NCBI RefSeq assembly: GCF_022810405.1
Contig: NZ_JALGQE010000011.1
Span: forward strand, 62,001-126,000
DNA: 64,000 nt
Reading direction: 5' to 3'
Origin: Rhodococcus sp. ARC_M5
GTDB taxonomy: Bacteria > Actinomycetota > Actinomycetes > Mycobacteriales > Mycobacteriaceae
Part shown: piece by piece, positions 8,544 through 17,427 of the stretch
Position numbering within the stretch: the stretch's first letter is position 1
Layout: every line of letters starts with the position of its first letter
The notes under the pieces: generated by a model
The model's input: the letters and a program-made list of their open reading frames with translations, nothing else
Databases searched by the model: none
Told to the model about the DNA's origin: nothing
Position numbers and translations under genes: made by a program

Positions 8544-9878
8544 TCAGTGCTCCGCAGGAGCCCAGATGTCGCCGAACGGAATCGAACGCGCCAGAATGCG
8601 TTCTGCCGCACGATGTCCCGACCTCAATGCGGCGGTAACGGTTGCAGGATCGTCGCTCCAGGTCGCCTCACCGGCGAGGTGAAGCACATCTCCTATCGGC
8701 GTCGCCATATCGTCGTGATCGCGTGAACGCGAACCCACCGTCATGTACGAGTACGAGCCGTGCGAGAACGGATCGTCCTGCCAGCGCGTGACATACACGC
8801 GGTCCGGCGTGACGACACGCTCGCCGTACAGGCCGCGCAGCGCCTCGAGAACCGAGTCCGCGATGCGCGCGTCCGACCAGTGCCGAGTCTGCTGTGCGCA
8901 CGGTCCCGCCGCGAAAGTGAGCAAAGTGGGGTGCCCGTGCGGAAGAGTGACGTCGTACCAGGAGTGCCACCAGTGTCCGGCCTCGCCCTGCTGCCGTACG
9001 GCATAGACGTTTTCGTCCCAGAACGCGGTCGGGAATTGTAGAAACACTTTCTCGAAGGAATTCATGGCGAGACGACTCAACGCACCCGAAACAGGCTCGG
9101 GTAGAGGAGGTTCCACAACGAACGACGACGACTGAAGTACTCCGATCGGCACTGTCACCACGGCGCGTTCGGCCGAGAACATCCCGGCCCCGGTCTCGAC
9201 GAGAACCCCGTCTCGGCCCCAACGGACGTGCGTCACCACGTGTTCGAGACGGACGTCGAGTCCTTCGGCCAGCCGAACAGCGAGTTCGTCGTAGCCGTCG
9301 GGAAACACGACTTCGTCGCCCTCGATGGCGTCGTCGTCCAAACCGTGCGCGTCGAGGAGATCTCGGTCCACCCCCAATTGTTCTTCGGCTCGATGCCCGA
9401 GGAACTCGCGCACGCGATCGACTCGTTCGTCGTTCCAATCAAGTTGTCTCAGAGTCGTTTCCACCGCGTCGCCGAACGACGTCCCCGGGGACGACTGTGC
9501 AATCGTCGTGGCGAACCGTTCGTCGAAGTGACGAACGTCGTCGGCGAACCGTGCGACGGCCTCCTCGCTCAACCTGGTCCCGGTGGGGGAGTAGTACGCG
9601 ATAGGTCTGCCGTCCGGTTGGTAGCTGCCGACGGTGAATTCGGATGTTCGTATCCCGAAAGCGTGAACGGCATCGGCGAGCGGATTGTTGTCCGTCCCGT
9701 GAATCCAGGACGCACCCACGTCGAGAATGTCGTCGTCCGTACGTACCGTCCACACTCGACCACCGACGCGGTCTCGTGCCTCGAGGACGATTACACGCTG
9801 ACCGGCGCGATGCAGAAGTGACGCAGCGACCAAGCCGGAAATCCCTGCGCCGACCACGAGAGTATCGACGTGTGTCAC
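8544..9878 (-). CDS. flavin monoamine oxidase family protein
   Basis: FAD-dependent amine oxidase of about 444 residues. The N-terminus has the Rossmann dinucleotide site VVGAGISGLVAASLL and the following LEARDRVGGRVWT, both typical of monoamine oxidases. The C-terminus carries LHLAGEATWSDDPATVTAAL, the second FAD contact. The family oxidises primary or secondary amines to imines with O2 and releases H2O2. Two in-frame GTG codons are possible starts; the second (9878) is preceded by AGGAG at better spacing and is used here. The gene starts 31 bp after the stop of the Ser/Thr kinase gene on the same strand. The amine substrate cannot be inferred. Confidence 0.88.
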   Translation of the reverse strand: MTHVDTLVVGAGISGLVAASLLHRAGQRVIVLEARDRVGGRVWTVRTDDDILDVGASWIHGTDNNPLADAVHAFGIRTSEFTVGSYQPDGRPIAYYSPTGTRLSEEAVARFADDVRHFDERFATTIAQSSPGTSFGDAVETTLRQLDWNDERVDRVREFLGHRAEEQLGVDRDLLDAHGLDDDAIEGDEVVFPDGYDELAVRLAEGLDVRLEHVVTHVRWGRDGVLVETGAGMFSAERAVVTVPIGVLQSSSFVVEPPLPEPVSGALSRLAMNSFEKVFLQFPTAFWDENVYAVRQQGEAGHWWHSWYDVTLPHGHPTLLTFAAGPCAQQTRHWSDARIADSVLEALRGLYGERVVTPDRVYVTRWQDDPFSHGSYSYMTVGSRSRDHDDMATPIGDVLHLAGEATWSDDPATVTAALRSGHRAAERILARSIPFGDIWAPAEH

Positions 9879-9908
9879 CGTCACTCCTGTCTACCGAAGG
9901 CCATGGGC

Positions 9909-11237
9909 TCAGTTCCCTCGTCCGGAATTGCCGTTCCCGTTCCCGGAGTTTCCGTTACCGCCGTTACCGCCGTTGCCGGAGTTTCCGTTACCGCCGTTGC
10001 CGTTGCTCGGCGGTAGCGGGGCAGGCACCGCAGGCTCGATCGGAACCGGATCGGCCGTGGGCACGGGTGCAGGCGCGGGTGGGTTCGAGAAGACCGGAAT
10101 CGAGGTCGCAGGTGCAGATGCAGGAGTCGTGGGTTCGACGGTGGTCGACTGCACGAGTGTCGGTGTCGGTGCCGGTGTCACCGGCGACATGGGCTCCGGC
10201 TCCTCTACGGTGCCCACCGCGACCCAGATGATCGCCGCTCCCAGCGTGACGAACAGCGCCGCCGCCGCGGGAATCATCCACCGACGGCGCGGAGACTCAG
10301 GAGCGGTCGACGCTGTGACATCCGAGGGCCCAACCACGTCGGTGAGTTCGACGGGCATGACGGTTGTCCGGGGAGGGGGTGTCGTGCTTCGCGCGAGTGC
10401 GCGCAATCGGTGTGCGACGGCCGCTGCATCCGGTCGATCCTCGGGGCTCCGGGATGTCATCTCCGTCAACAGCGTGTGCCACTCGGGCCCGAGTCCCCCG
10501 GGTACGGCCGGATCGCGGTGCAGGCGCGCCACCGCTGCCGAGACGGCGCTCCCCTCGAACGCCATTGTGCCGGTGAGGCATTCGATCAGAACAAGACCGA
10601 GCGTATAGATATCGGTTGGTGGGCCCGCGCATGTACCCGTCGCCTGCTCCGGGCTGAGATAGTGCGCAGTGCCGACAGTGGTGCCGTGCTCGGTGAGCCG
10701 TTCGGCGTCGACGATGCGGGCGATGCCGAAGTCCGCGAGTTTTGTGCACGGTCCGCCCCCGGCGTCCGGAGTCCGAGCAACGAGAATGTTGGCCGGTTTG
10801 ATGTCGCGGTGCACCACACCTCTGGCGTGGATGTAGGCGAGCGCCTCCGCGATCTCGCATCCGATCTGCGCAACGTGGGACACCTGCATTCGTCGGCCCT
10901 CGCGATGAGCGCCGAGAGTCGAACCGTCGATCAGTTCCATCACCAGGTACGGCACCATAACCCCGGTCGCATCGAGTGCGGTGCCCGCGTCGTACAGCGT
11001 CACCAGGCCCGGGTGTGAGAGCGATGCCAGAGTCCGAATTTCGGCATCGATGCGCTGGGCAGTATCCGGCGGCTCACCGCTGCGGAAGATCTTCACTGCT
11101 ACGGATCTGCCGAGGACCTGGTCCTCGGCGTGGACGACGTCGGCCATTCCACCCCGCCCCAACACGGTGCCGAGTCGGTAGCGGCCCGCGAAGAGGTGAT
11201 CGTGAGGAGTGCGAGGACGAGAGTCCGGTCCCACCAT
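9909..11237 (-). CDS. transmembrane Ser/Thr protein kinase with Gly/Asn-rich extracellular tail
   Basis: The 442-residue Hanks-type kinase has a glycine loop LGRGGMADVV, catalytic Lys in VAVKIF, the HRDIKPANIL catalytic loop, DFGIARI, and an activation segment ending in GTAHYLSPEQA. After a proline-rich linker there is one membrane segment (WMIPAAAALFVTLGAAIIWV). A Pro/Ala/Thr-rich outer segment follows, ending in about 30 residues made almost only of Gly, Asn and Ser. There are no PASTA repeats, so this is not PknB. The tail may sit in or against the cell wall. It is transcribed divergently from an EAL-DICT protein with a palindrome between them. Confidence 0.9.
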   Translation of the reverse strand: MVGPDSRPRTPHDHLFAGRYRLGTVLGRGGMADVVHAEDQVLGRSVAVKIFRSGEPPDTAQRIDAEIRTLASLSHPGLVTLYDAGTALDATGVMVPYLVMELIDGSTLGAHREGRRMQVSHVAQIGCEIAEALAYIHARGVVHRDIKPANILVARTPDAGGGPCTKLADFGIARIVDAERLTEHGTTVGTAHYLSPEQATGTCAGPPTDIYTLGLVLIECLTGTMAFEGSAVSAAVARLHRDPAVPGGLGPEWHTLLTEMTSRSPEDRPDAAAVAHRLRALARSTTPPPRTTVMPVELTDVVGPSDVTASTAPESPRRRWMIPAAAALFVTLGAAIIWVAVGTVEEPEPMSPVTPAPTPTLVQSTTVEPTTPASAPATSIPVFSNPPAPAPVPTADPVPIEPAVPAPLPPSNGNGGNGNSGNGGNGGNGNSGNGNGNSGRGN

Positions 11238-11336
11238 GATTCACCGCCGTTCGTCGACTCTTTCGAGCACCTTATAGCGAACGAATCGACGGGCGGACTG
11301 CAGTCCGGTGCCGCAATCACGGTCGGGTCGGGCATG

Positions 11337-11357
11337 ATGTCCCCCGGGTGGGGACAT
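11337..11357. promoter_or_regulatory. palindrome between kinase and EAL gene
   Basis: ATGTCCCC and GGGGACAT form a perfect 8-bp inverted repeat with a 5-base centre, in the 149-bp gap between the divergent kinase and EAL-DICT genes. It is 29 bases before the EAL start. It could be a shared operator; no T-run follows, so a terminator is less likely. Confidence 0.35.
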
Positions 11358-11386
11358 ATCGAGCAATATCGAGAGAGGGTCCACCC

Positions 11387-12640
11387 ATGCGTCCACGTTC
11401 GTCGAACGCGGAGCTGTCGCCGATGTCGATCGCCATCACATCGGCTTACCAGCCGATCGTCACTCTGGACGGGCGCGCCGTGGTCGGATTCGAAGCGCTG
11501 GTGCGCACGTGTGGGGACGGTCCACCGATCGCTCCGACGGAGCTGTTGAGTGCCGCACGTGAGCAGGGATCCACCGCGGATTTCGATTGGCGGTGCAGAC
11601 TCAGCGCCCTGGGAGGTGCCGTCGCGGCAGGCTATCCCGACGGGCTGGCGCTGTTCGTCAATGCCGAACCCAGCGCCCTCGATGCGGCACCTCCTCCGGA
11701 CTGTCTACCGACCCTTGCCGCCGCGTCGCATCTGTCGATCATCGTAGAAATAACCGAGCGCGACCTGATGGGCGATCCGGCCGGGCTGCTCAGGGCGGCC
11801 GAGCACGCCCGAAACCTGGGGTGGCGTGTTGCCGTCGACGACGTGGGGGCAGATTCGTCCAGCCTGGCACTGATCCCGTTGCTGCGTCCCGACGTCATCA
11901 AGCTCGATATGGCACTCGTGCAGGGCCGTTCGAGCAACGAGACCGCCGCCATCGTCGCGGCCGTGGCCGCCGAGGCCGAGCGCACCGGGGCTCTGGTGCT
12001 GGCCGAAGGAATCGAAACCGAACTCCACGAGAGCTATGCCCGCGCGATGGGTGCGGTTCTGGGACAGGGCTATCTGTACGGCGCACCGGAAGCTCTGCCG
12101 GAATTCGGTGCAGTGTCCGAGCCTGGCCGATCGCTCGACCTGGACGCGACGGTCACCGTGCGCGCTCCCGTGGCAGTGACACCGTACGGCCTCACCCATT
12201 CGCTCGGTGCTCGCAGGCATGCCGATTCGACTCTGCTCGACGCGATCGAGAACAGTCTGCTGCACAGTGCGTACGGAACCGGTTCGTCGACAGTGGTGTT
12301 GGCGACGGTGAGTGCGTCGACCGGACTGACGGCCGCGCGTGCTGCGATCTTCGACGACCTTTCCGCGCGCACGGCCCTCACGGCGGTCTTCGGCTCGCAT
12401 CCCGCACCGTCACCGCACGACTTTCGGACGGTGGTCGTGGGCACGGACGAACCGTTGGCGCTGGAACGTTCGATCGTGATCCTTGCTCCGATGTCGAGCG
12501 TGGCGCTCATCGCGGTCGAGCGAGGCGTGGCGGCGGATGGCACCGCCCTGTACGACTATTGCCTCACCTACGACCGCCATGTCGTACTCGATGCTGCAAC
12601 AGTCCTTTTGAGACGAATACCGGCCAGATCTTCGATGTGA
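11387..12640 (+). CDS. EAL-domain c-di-GMP phosphodiesterase-like protein with C-terminal DICT sensory domain
   Basis: This 417-residue soluble protein has an EAL domain at about residues 13-240. The metal and catalytic positions look complete: EAL (36-38), Asn92, EITE (121-124), DD (151-152), Lys172, EGIE (207-210) and Gln227. It may therefore hydrolyse cyclic di-GMP to pGpG. Residues about 245-417 resemble the DICT sensory domain found with diguanylate cyclases and two-component proteins. There is no GGDEF domain and no membrane segment. The ATG at 11387 is preceded by GAGAGAGGG; an in-frame GTG at 11348 lies inside the upstream palindrome and is less likely. Confidence 0.87.
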   Translation: MRPRSSNAELSPMSIAITSAYQPIVTLDGRAVVGFEALVRTCGDGPPIAPTELLSAAREQGSTADFDWRCRLSALGGAVAAGYPDGLALFVNAEPSALDAAPPPDCLPTLAAASHLSIIVEITERDLMGDPAGLLRAAEHARNLGWRVAVDDVGADSSSLALIPLLRPDVIKLDMALVQGRSSNETAAIVAAVAAEAERTGALVLAEGIETELHESYARAMGAVLGQGYLYGAPEALPEFGAVSEPGRSLDLDATVTVRAPVAVTPYGLTHSLGARRHADSTLLDAIENSLLHSAYGTGSSTVVLATVSASTGLTAARAAIFDDLSARTALTAVFGSHPAPSPHDFRTVVVGTDEPLALERSIVILAPMSSVALIAVERGVAADGTALYDYCLTYDRHVVLDAATVLLRRIPARSSM

Positions 12641-12729
12641 CCCTCCGGCTCGGTCAAGATCACGTAAATTATCGCGCGAAATTCAGTAAATCGCGTCGCC
12701 TGCGGTCCGCGTGCTGTTGACTCGAAGTC

Positions 12730-14274
12730 ATGAGCTCTCACTCCCTCGCAACCGATTTTCTGGCCGCGGACGGAGGCACACTCAAGTCGATCGAAACGGC
12801 GATCAACAACGCATTCGATCCGATCTCTGCCGCGGTGTCGAACTTCGTCTTCTTCACCGTGGACATCGGTGGTGCTGCCGTGCCCTTGATCGTTCTGTGG
12901 CTGATCCTCGGCGCCGTCATCTTCACTGTCACCTTCAAGTTCATTCAGTTTCGCGGAATCAAGAGGTCCTTGATCCTGGTGAGCGGCAAGGAAGACGAGG
13001 CCGACGCTCCCGGAGAAGTAAGCCACTTCAGAGCCCTCACTGCCGCGGTGTCCGGGACCGTCGGTCTCGGTAACATCGCGGGCGTCGCGGTTGCAGTGAC
13101 GCTGGGCGGACCCGGTGCCACCCTGTGGATGATTCTTGCTGGCCTGCTGGGCATGGCATCGAAGTTCGTCGAGTGCACCCTGGGTGTGAAATACCGGGAC
13201 ATCAACGAGGACGGCACCGTCTCCGGTGGACCGATGAAGTACCTCACGAAGGGACTCGCGGAGCGGGGTCTTGCGAAGGTCGGCAAGGTCATGGCCGTCT
13301 TCTACGCCATCATCATCACCTTCTTCGCCATCAGTGGCGGCAACATGTTCCAAGCCAATCAGACGTACGCACAGGTCCGATCCGTCACCGGCGGCGAGGA
13401 CGGGTTCCTCGGGTCCGACGGTGCCAAGGCCGTGTTCGGTATCGCCATCGCGCTCATCATCGGGCTGGTCATCATCGGCGGTATGAAGTCGATCTCGGCG
13501 GTCACCGCCAAGCTGGTCCCGACCATGGCGCTGGTCTACATCGTCGCGTGTGGCGTCGTCATCGCCGTCAACTTCCGCTCGGTTCCCACCGCGTTCACTG
13601 CGATCTTCGACGGTGCATTCTCGCCGGAGGGTGTGGCCGGCGGTGTACTCGGTGTGATGATCATCGGGTTCCAGCGCGCCGCGTTCTCCAACGAAGCAGG
13701 ACTGGGTTCCGCGGCCATCGCGCACTCGGCCGTCAAGACCCGCCACCCGGTCACCGAGGGCTTCGTGGCCATGCTCGAGCCCTTCATCGACACGGTCGTC
13801 ATCTGTACTGCGACCGCACTGACCATCGTGATCGCCAACACCGTCACCTGGCAGGATCAGCGCGCGATCGTCGCGGAGACGGGCGAGCTGCCCGCCGGCG
13901 GTGTCACCCTCACGTCCGACGCCTTCGAGACGGTGCTGCCGTGGTTCCCGTACGTCCTGACGATCGCGGTCGCGTTGTTCGCACTCTCGACCGCAATCAC
14001 CTGGGCCTACTACGGACTGCAGGCATGGACCTCGTTGTTCGGGCGCAGCCGCCTCTCGCGGACCTTCTTCAACGTCATGTTCTGCGTGTTCACGGTCATC
14101 GGAACGGTGCTGTCGCTCGGCTCGGTGTTGGACTTCGCCGACGCGACGCTGTTCCTGCTGGCTTTGGTCAACATCACTGGCCTGTACCTGCTGTTGCCGG
14201 TGGTCAAGCGTGAACTCTCCGAGTACATGGCGATGCGTCGAGGCGAGCCGAACAAGGTCGATGCCGAGGCGTGA
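12730..14274 (+). CDS. AgcS-family sodium:alanine/glycine symporter
   Basis: 514-residue multi-pass carrier. The AgcS hallmarks are SGTVGLGNIAGVAVAVTL (around residue 110), the GGPGATLWM segment, GGPMKYLTKGL, and FSNEAGLGSAAIAHSA. It probably imports alanine, glycine or related small amino acids with sodium. Compared with the 6967-8433 paralogue it has a longer N-terminal region of about 45 residues and a longer loop near residue 380. No clear ribosome site precedes the ATG at 12730. The 89-bp gap before it contains an AT-rich stretch with a direct repeat (GTAAATTATCGCG, GTAAATCGCG), which may be the promoter. It converges on the PucR gene with 18 bp between stops. Confidence 0.9.
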   Translation: MSSHSLATDFLAADGGTLKSIETAINNAFDPISAAVSNFVFFTVDIGGAAVPLIVLWLILGAVIFTVTFKFIQFRGIKRSLILVSGKEDEADAPGEVSHFRALTAAVSGTVGLGNIAGVAVAVTLGGPGATLWMILAGLLGMASKFVECTLGVKYRDINEDGTVSGGPMKYLTKGLAERGLAKVGKVMAVFYAIIITFFAISGGNMFQANQTYAQVRSVTGGEDGFLGSDGAKAVFGIAIALIIGLVIIGGMKSISAVTAKLVPTMALVYIVACGVVIAVNFRSVPTAFTAIFDGAFSPEGVAGGVLGVMIIGFQRAAFSNEAGLGSAAIAHSAVKTRHPVTEGFVAMLEPFIDTVVICTATALTIVIANTVTWQDQRAIVAETGELPAGGVTLTSDAFETVLPWFPYVLTIAVALFALSTAITWAYYGLQAWTSLFGRSRLSRTFFNVMFCVFTVIGTVLSLGSVLDFADATLFLLALVNITGLYLLLPVVKRELSEYMAMRRGEPNKVDAEA

Positions 14275-14292
14275 CATGGATCGGTCGACAGG

Positions 14293-15810
14293 TCAGCCGC
14301 CGGGGCCGGTACAGCCTTGGCGGCGGGCCTGTTCGATGAACACCGCAGTCGCGATCCCCGGGAATCGAGGGGAGCCTGCCGGCAGTGGACCGAGAACGTC
14401 GAACAGCCTATCGAGCCGTTGATAGAGTGTCTGCCTCTGTATCCGAAGGCTTTTCGCGGTCTCGGTCTTGCTACCCCAATGGGTGATGTACGCCAGCAGC
14501 GTCGCGTACAACTCTCCGTGCCGCTCCCGATCGTGTGCGAGCAATGGTCCGATCTGATCGTGCACAAACTTCTCGATTGCGGATTTCCCCGACATCGACT
14601 CCACCAGTAGGGCAAGTGCGAAATTGCGCGCATCGCGGATGCGGTCGTGGGGGCCGAGGTCCAGCGCGAGTACTCCTGTGGCGGTGTTGAAACATCGGCG
14701 CAGACCGCGCCGATCGGAGGCTCCCGGACCGACGGCGGCTCGCCGAATACGCAACTGCGGCGCCTGCAACATCGACAGCAGAACCGGCCGTCGGGCGTCG
14801 AGCACATCCTGGCTGGCGAAACCGAGAACCGCGACGTGTCGGTCGCCGATCTTCTCGCACCAGTTGTTCGGCGACACCGATCCCACTGTGCGCTGCCACG
14901 TGCCGGCGGCCGGGTCGTGGTCGAATTCCACCGACACCGTCAGGTAGGCGTCGTGTTCGGGCATACCCATGCGCTCGGCGACGCCGTCGAGGTGGCCGAT
15001 GACATCGGAGGCGGGGTAATCCATCGCTGACAACAGTGAGAAGAAGCGGGTGCGCAGTCGGTCTTCCACCCTCGCCGGGCGCGCGCTGAGCAACGCGATC
15101 GACAGGATTTCCGGAGCTCTCTCCAGTCCGGCGTTGATCGAATAGATGTCGGCGTCGGGTCCTGGAGCCACGGTCAACACCGCGACGTCGCGACCGCCAC
15201 TGGTGACGGGCACCTCGAACGAGGTGAAATCGGATGGCTCGCTGACGAGTCCGGATTGCCCGATCAGATCTCCCGACGCCGAATGCAGCGTCACCGACGA
15301 CCGAGTCTCGACACCGAGCACATCGAGAACGGCGTCCACCGCCCCGTCCGTTTCGATCGAGGCCGACAACAACCGCGACATACGGTTTGCCAACTGCAGC
15401 CGACGCAGAGCGGAGTCGGCAAGTTGACTGTTGATGCTCTCGCATACTTGTACGAACGGCACACGGCGTCGGAGATGCACCACTGGAAAGCCGATCCGTT
15501 CGGCATGCTCGACCAGAAGTGGAGGAATGACGTCGAGGATTCCCCCCGTCTCCACCGCGATTCCGACGACTCCTGCGGCATCCATCGACTCGAGGTACGT
15601 CACCAGATCGGCGTCGGAACACGCGCCGAAGTGCACACCCTCCATCAGAATCAGCTCCCCGCCACGCAAGAGCGGTGCGATGTCGAGTTGCTCGCTGGCA
15701 TGAACCCACCGCAGAGACCGCGTCGAAGAACGCCTTCCCGCGACGAGTTCGGGTCGCGCCGCGGAAAAATAGACGTCATGGAAGGCGTCGATCACATTCA
15801 CAGGTGACAT
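14293..15810 (-). CDS. PucR-family transcriptional regulator
   Basis: About 505 residues. The N-terminal PucR ligand-sensing region (about 1-130) has the typical LLRGGELILMEGVHF stretch. A central GGDEF-like CdaR region follows. The C-terminal HTH_30 domain contains TAKSLRIQRQTLYQRLDRL. PucR-type regulators control purine, nucleobase or amino-acid catabolism. It is divergent from an NCS1 nucleobase permease and an amidohydrolase, its likely targets. The ATG at 15810 has GGTGGA at good spacing; a GTG three codons upstream is also in frame. Confidence 0.9.
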   Translation of the reverse strand: MSPVNVIDAFHDVYFSAARPELVAGRRSSTRSLRWVHASEQLDIAPLLRGGELILMEGVHFGACSDADLVTYLESMDAAGVVGIAVETGGILDVIPPLLVEHAERIGFPVVHLRRRVPFVQVCESINSQLADSALRRLQLANRMSRLLSASIETDGAVDAVLDVLGVETRSSVTLHSASGDLIGQSGLVSEPSDFTSFEVPVTSGGRDVAVLTVAPGPDADIYSINAGLERAPEILSIALLSARPARVEDRLRTRFFSLLSAMDYPASDVIGHLDGVAERMGMPEHDAYLTVSVEFDHDPAAGTWQRTVGSVSPNNWCEKIGDRHVAVLGFASQDVLDARRPVLLSMLQAPQLRIRRAAVGPGASDRRGLRRCFNTATGVLALDLGPHDRIRDARNFALALLVESMSGKSAIEKFVHDQIGPLLAHDRERHGELYATLLAYITHWGSKTETAKSLRIQRQTLYQRLDRLFDVLGPLPAGSPRFPGIATAVFIEQARRQGCTGPGG

Positions 15811-15835
15811 TCTGTCCACCCGCTGTTACGAGTGG

Positions 15836-15850
15836 CTTACATTGCGTAAG
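15836..15850. promoter_or_regulatory. short inverted repeat in the PucR/NCS1 intergenic region
   Basis: CTTAC-ATTGC-GTAAG, 5-bp arms with a 5-base centre, lies in the 119-bp gap between the divergent PucR and NCS1 permease genes. Its place suits a PucR operator acting on both promoters. The arms are short, so this is only a candidate. Confidence 0.25.
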
Positions 15851-15929
15851 GGTTCGGGAAACACACGGGCACGAGGCTTCTCACCAGGCCGACCGAACCG
15901 CCGGTCGACCGCATCCCGAGGAGCTCACG

Positions 15930-17387
15930 GTGACCACACATTCCCACGACGTCGAGGATTCGCTGCAACCGATTCCCGAGAGCCAGAGAACCACCGTGCT
16001 GTCCGGTCAGTTCTGGATATGGGCTGGTGCGAACATCGCACCGATCAACTGGGTGCTGGGCGCGCTCGGCATCAGCATGGGCCTCGGCCTGGCCGACACG
16101 CTGACAGTGCTCGTCCTCGGAAACGTCATCGGAATGGCGATCTTCGGATTCTTCGTTCTGCTCGGGCAACGAACGGGAACGACCGGAATGCTGTTGGGTC
16201 GGTCGGTCTTCGGCCGTCGAGGCAACTATGTCCCGTCCGCAGTCCAGGCCGTGGTGGTCGTCGGCTGGTGCGCGGTGAACACATGGATCGTCCTCGACCT
16301 GGTGATGGCTCTGTTCGGCGAACTCGGATGGGTCGACCCGGATGCCGCGAACGTCGGATGGAAGGTAGCGGTGGCCACAGCCATCATGGCGGTCCAGGTC
16401 GGTATCTCCATGGCCGGATACCGGGCGATCGCGGCTTTCGAGCGCTGGACGGTTCCGCCCACCGTCGTGGTGCTGGTTCTGATGTCGATCGTGGCCTGGT
16501 TCCACCTCGACATCGACTGGAGTTACTCCGGTCCGGACGGCGTCGCGTTGGCTGGCACCGAGCGCATCGTCGCCATGTCGGCCGTGATGACGGCCATCGG
16601 AATCGGCTGGGGCCTGACGTGGCTGACCTACGCCGCCGACTACTCCCGCTTCGTCAGTACGCGTGTTCCGCGACGCAAGCTGTACCTGGTCAGTGCATTG
16701 GGACAGTTGATCCCCGTCGTGTGGCTCGGTGTGCTCGGAGCGACGTTGGCCACCACCAACGGCTCCGTCGATCCGGGCAAGCTCATCGTCGAGAACTTCG
16801 GTGCGCTCGCCATCCCGGTGCTGCTGTTGGTTCTGCACGGCCCCATCGCCACGAACGTCCTCAACGTTTACAGCTTCGGTGTGACGGCGCAGGCCCTCGA
16901 CATCAAGTTGAGTCGGCGGACGCTGAACCTCGTGGTCGGCGTTCTCGCACTGGCCGCGAGCGTGTTCTTCGTCTTCCAGGAAGATGCGGCGCAGACCCTC
17001 GACGCCTGGCTCGTCGGGGTGGTGGGGTGGGTGGCGACATGGGGCGCGATCATGCTGGTGCACTACTACGTCTTCGAGCGCGCCAGCACCCGCTACGGCC
17101 ATCTGTTCGACGAGGTGGGCTCGACGAGGATGCAGGACGTCAACTGGCGTGCACTAGCGGCGTTCGCCGTGGGAATCTTCGGCACCTGGATGTTTCTCAA
17201 CGGCATGGTCCCGGCATTGCAGGGGTTCGGTTCGCAGGCGCTCGGCGGTCTCGACATCTCGTGGCTCGTCGGCGGTAGTGCTGCAGCGTTGACCTACTAC
17301 CTTCTCGCACGAAAGTCGCATCGACAGTGGATGATTCGTCAGCAACAGTCCGAGGAGCAGGCTCCGACACCACAGCCGGTCGACTAG
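15930..17387 (+). CDS. NCS1-family nucleobase permease
   Basis: This 485-residue permease has about twelve membrane segments. Features of the purine-cytosine/allantoin permease family are the early WAGANIAPINWVLGALG and GRSVFGRRGNYVPS, followed by DYSRFV in the loop after segment 6. It should import a nucleobase, hydantoin or similar ring compound, driven by protons or sodium. The GTG at 15930 has GAGGAGC at good spacing; the frame is open upstream but overlaps the PucR promoter. The amidohydrolase gene begins 40 bp downstream, so the two form a transport-plus-hydrolysis pair. Confidence 0.87.
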   Translation: MTTHSHDVEDSLQPIPESQRTTVLSGQFWIWAGANIAPINWVLGALGISMGLGLADTLTVLVLGNVIGMAIFGFFVLLGQRTGTTGMLLGRSVFGRRGNYVPSAVQAVVVVGWCAVNTWIVLDLVMALFGELGWVDPDAANVGWKVAVATAIMAVQVGISMAGYRAIAAFERWTVPPTVVVLVLMSIVAWFHLDIDWSYSGPDGVALAGTERIVAMSAVMTAIGIGWGLTWLTYAADYSRFVSTRVPRRKLYLVSALGQLIPVVWLGVLGATLATTNGSVDPGKLIVENFGALAIPVLLLVLHGPIATNVLNVYSFGVTAQALDIKLSRRTLNLVVGVLALAASVFFVFQEDAAQTLDAWLVGVVGWVATWGAIMLVHYYVFERASTRYGHLFDEVGSTRMQDVNWRALAAFAVGIFGTWMFLNGMVPALQGFGSQALGGLDISWLVGGSAAALTYYLLARKSHRQWMIRQQQSEEQAPTPQPVD

Positions 17388-17427
17388 CTACTCGCCGTCA
17401 TCGCACCGCACAGTCAAGGAAGGAAAC

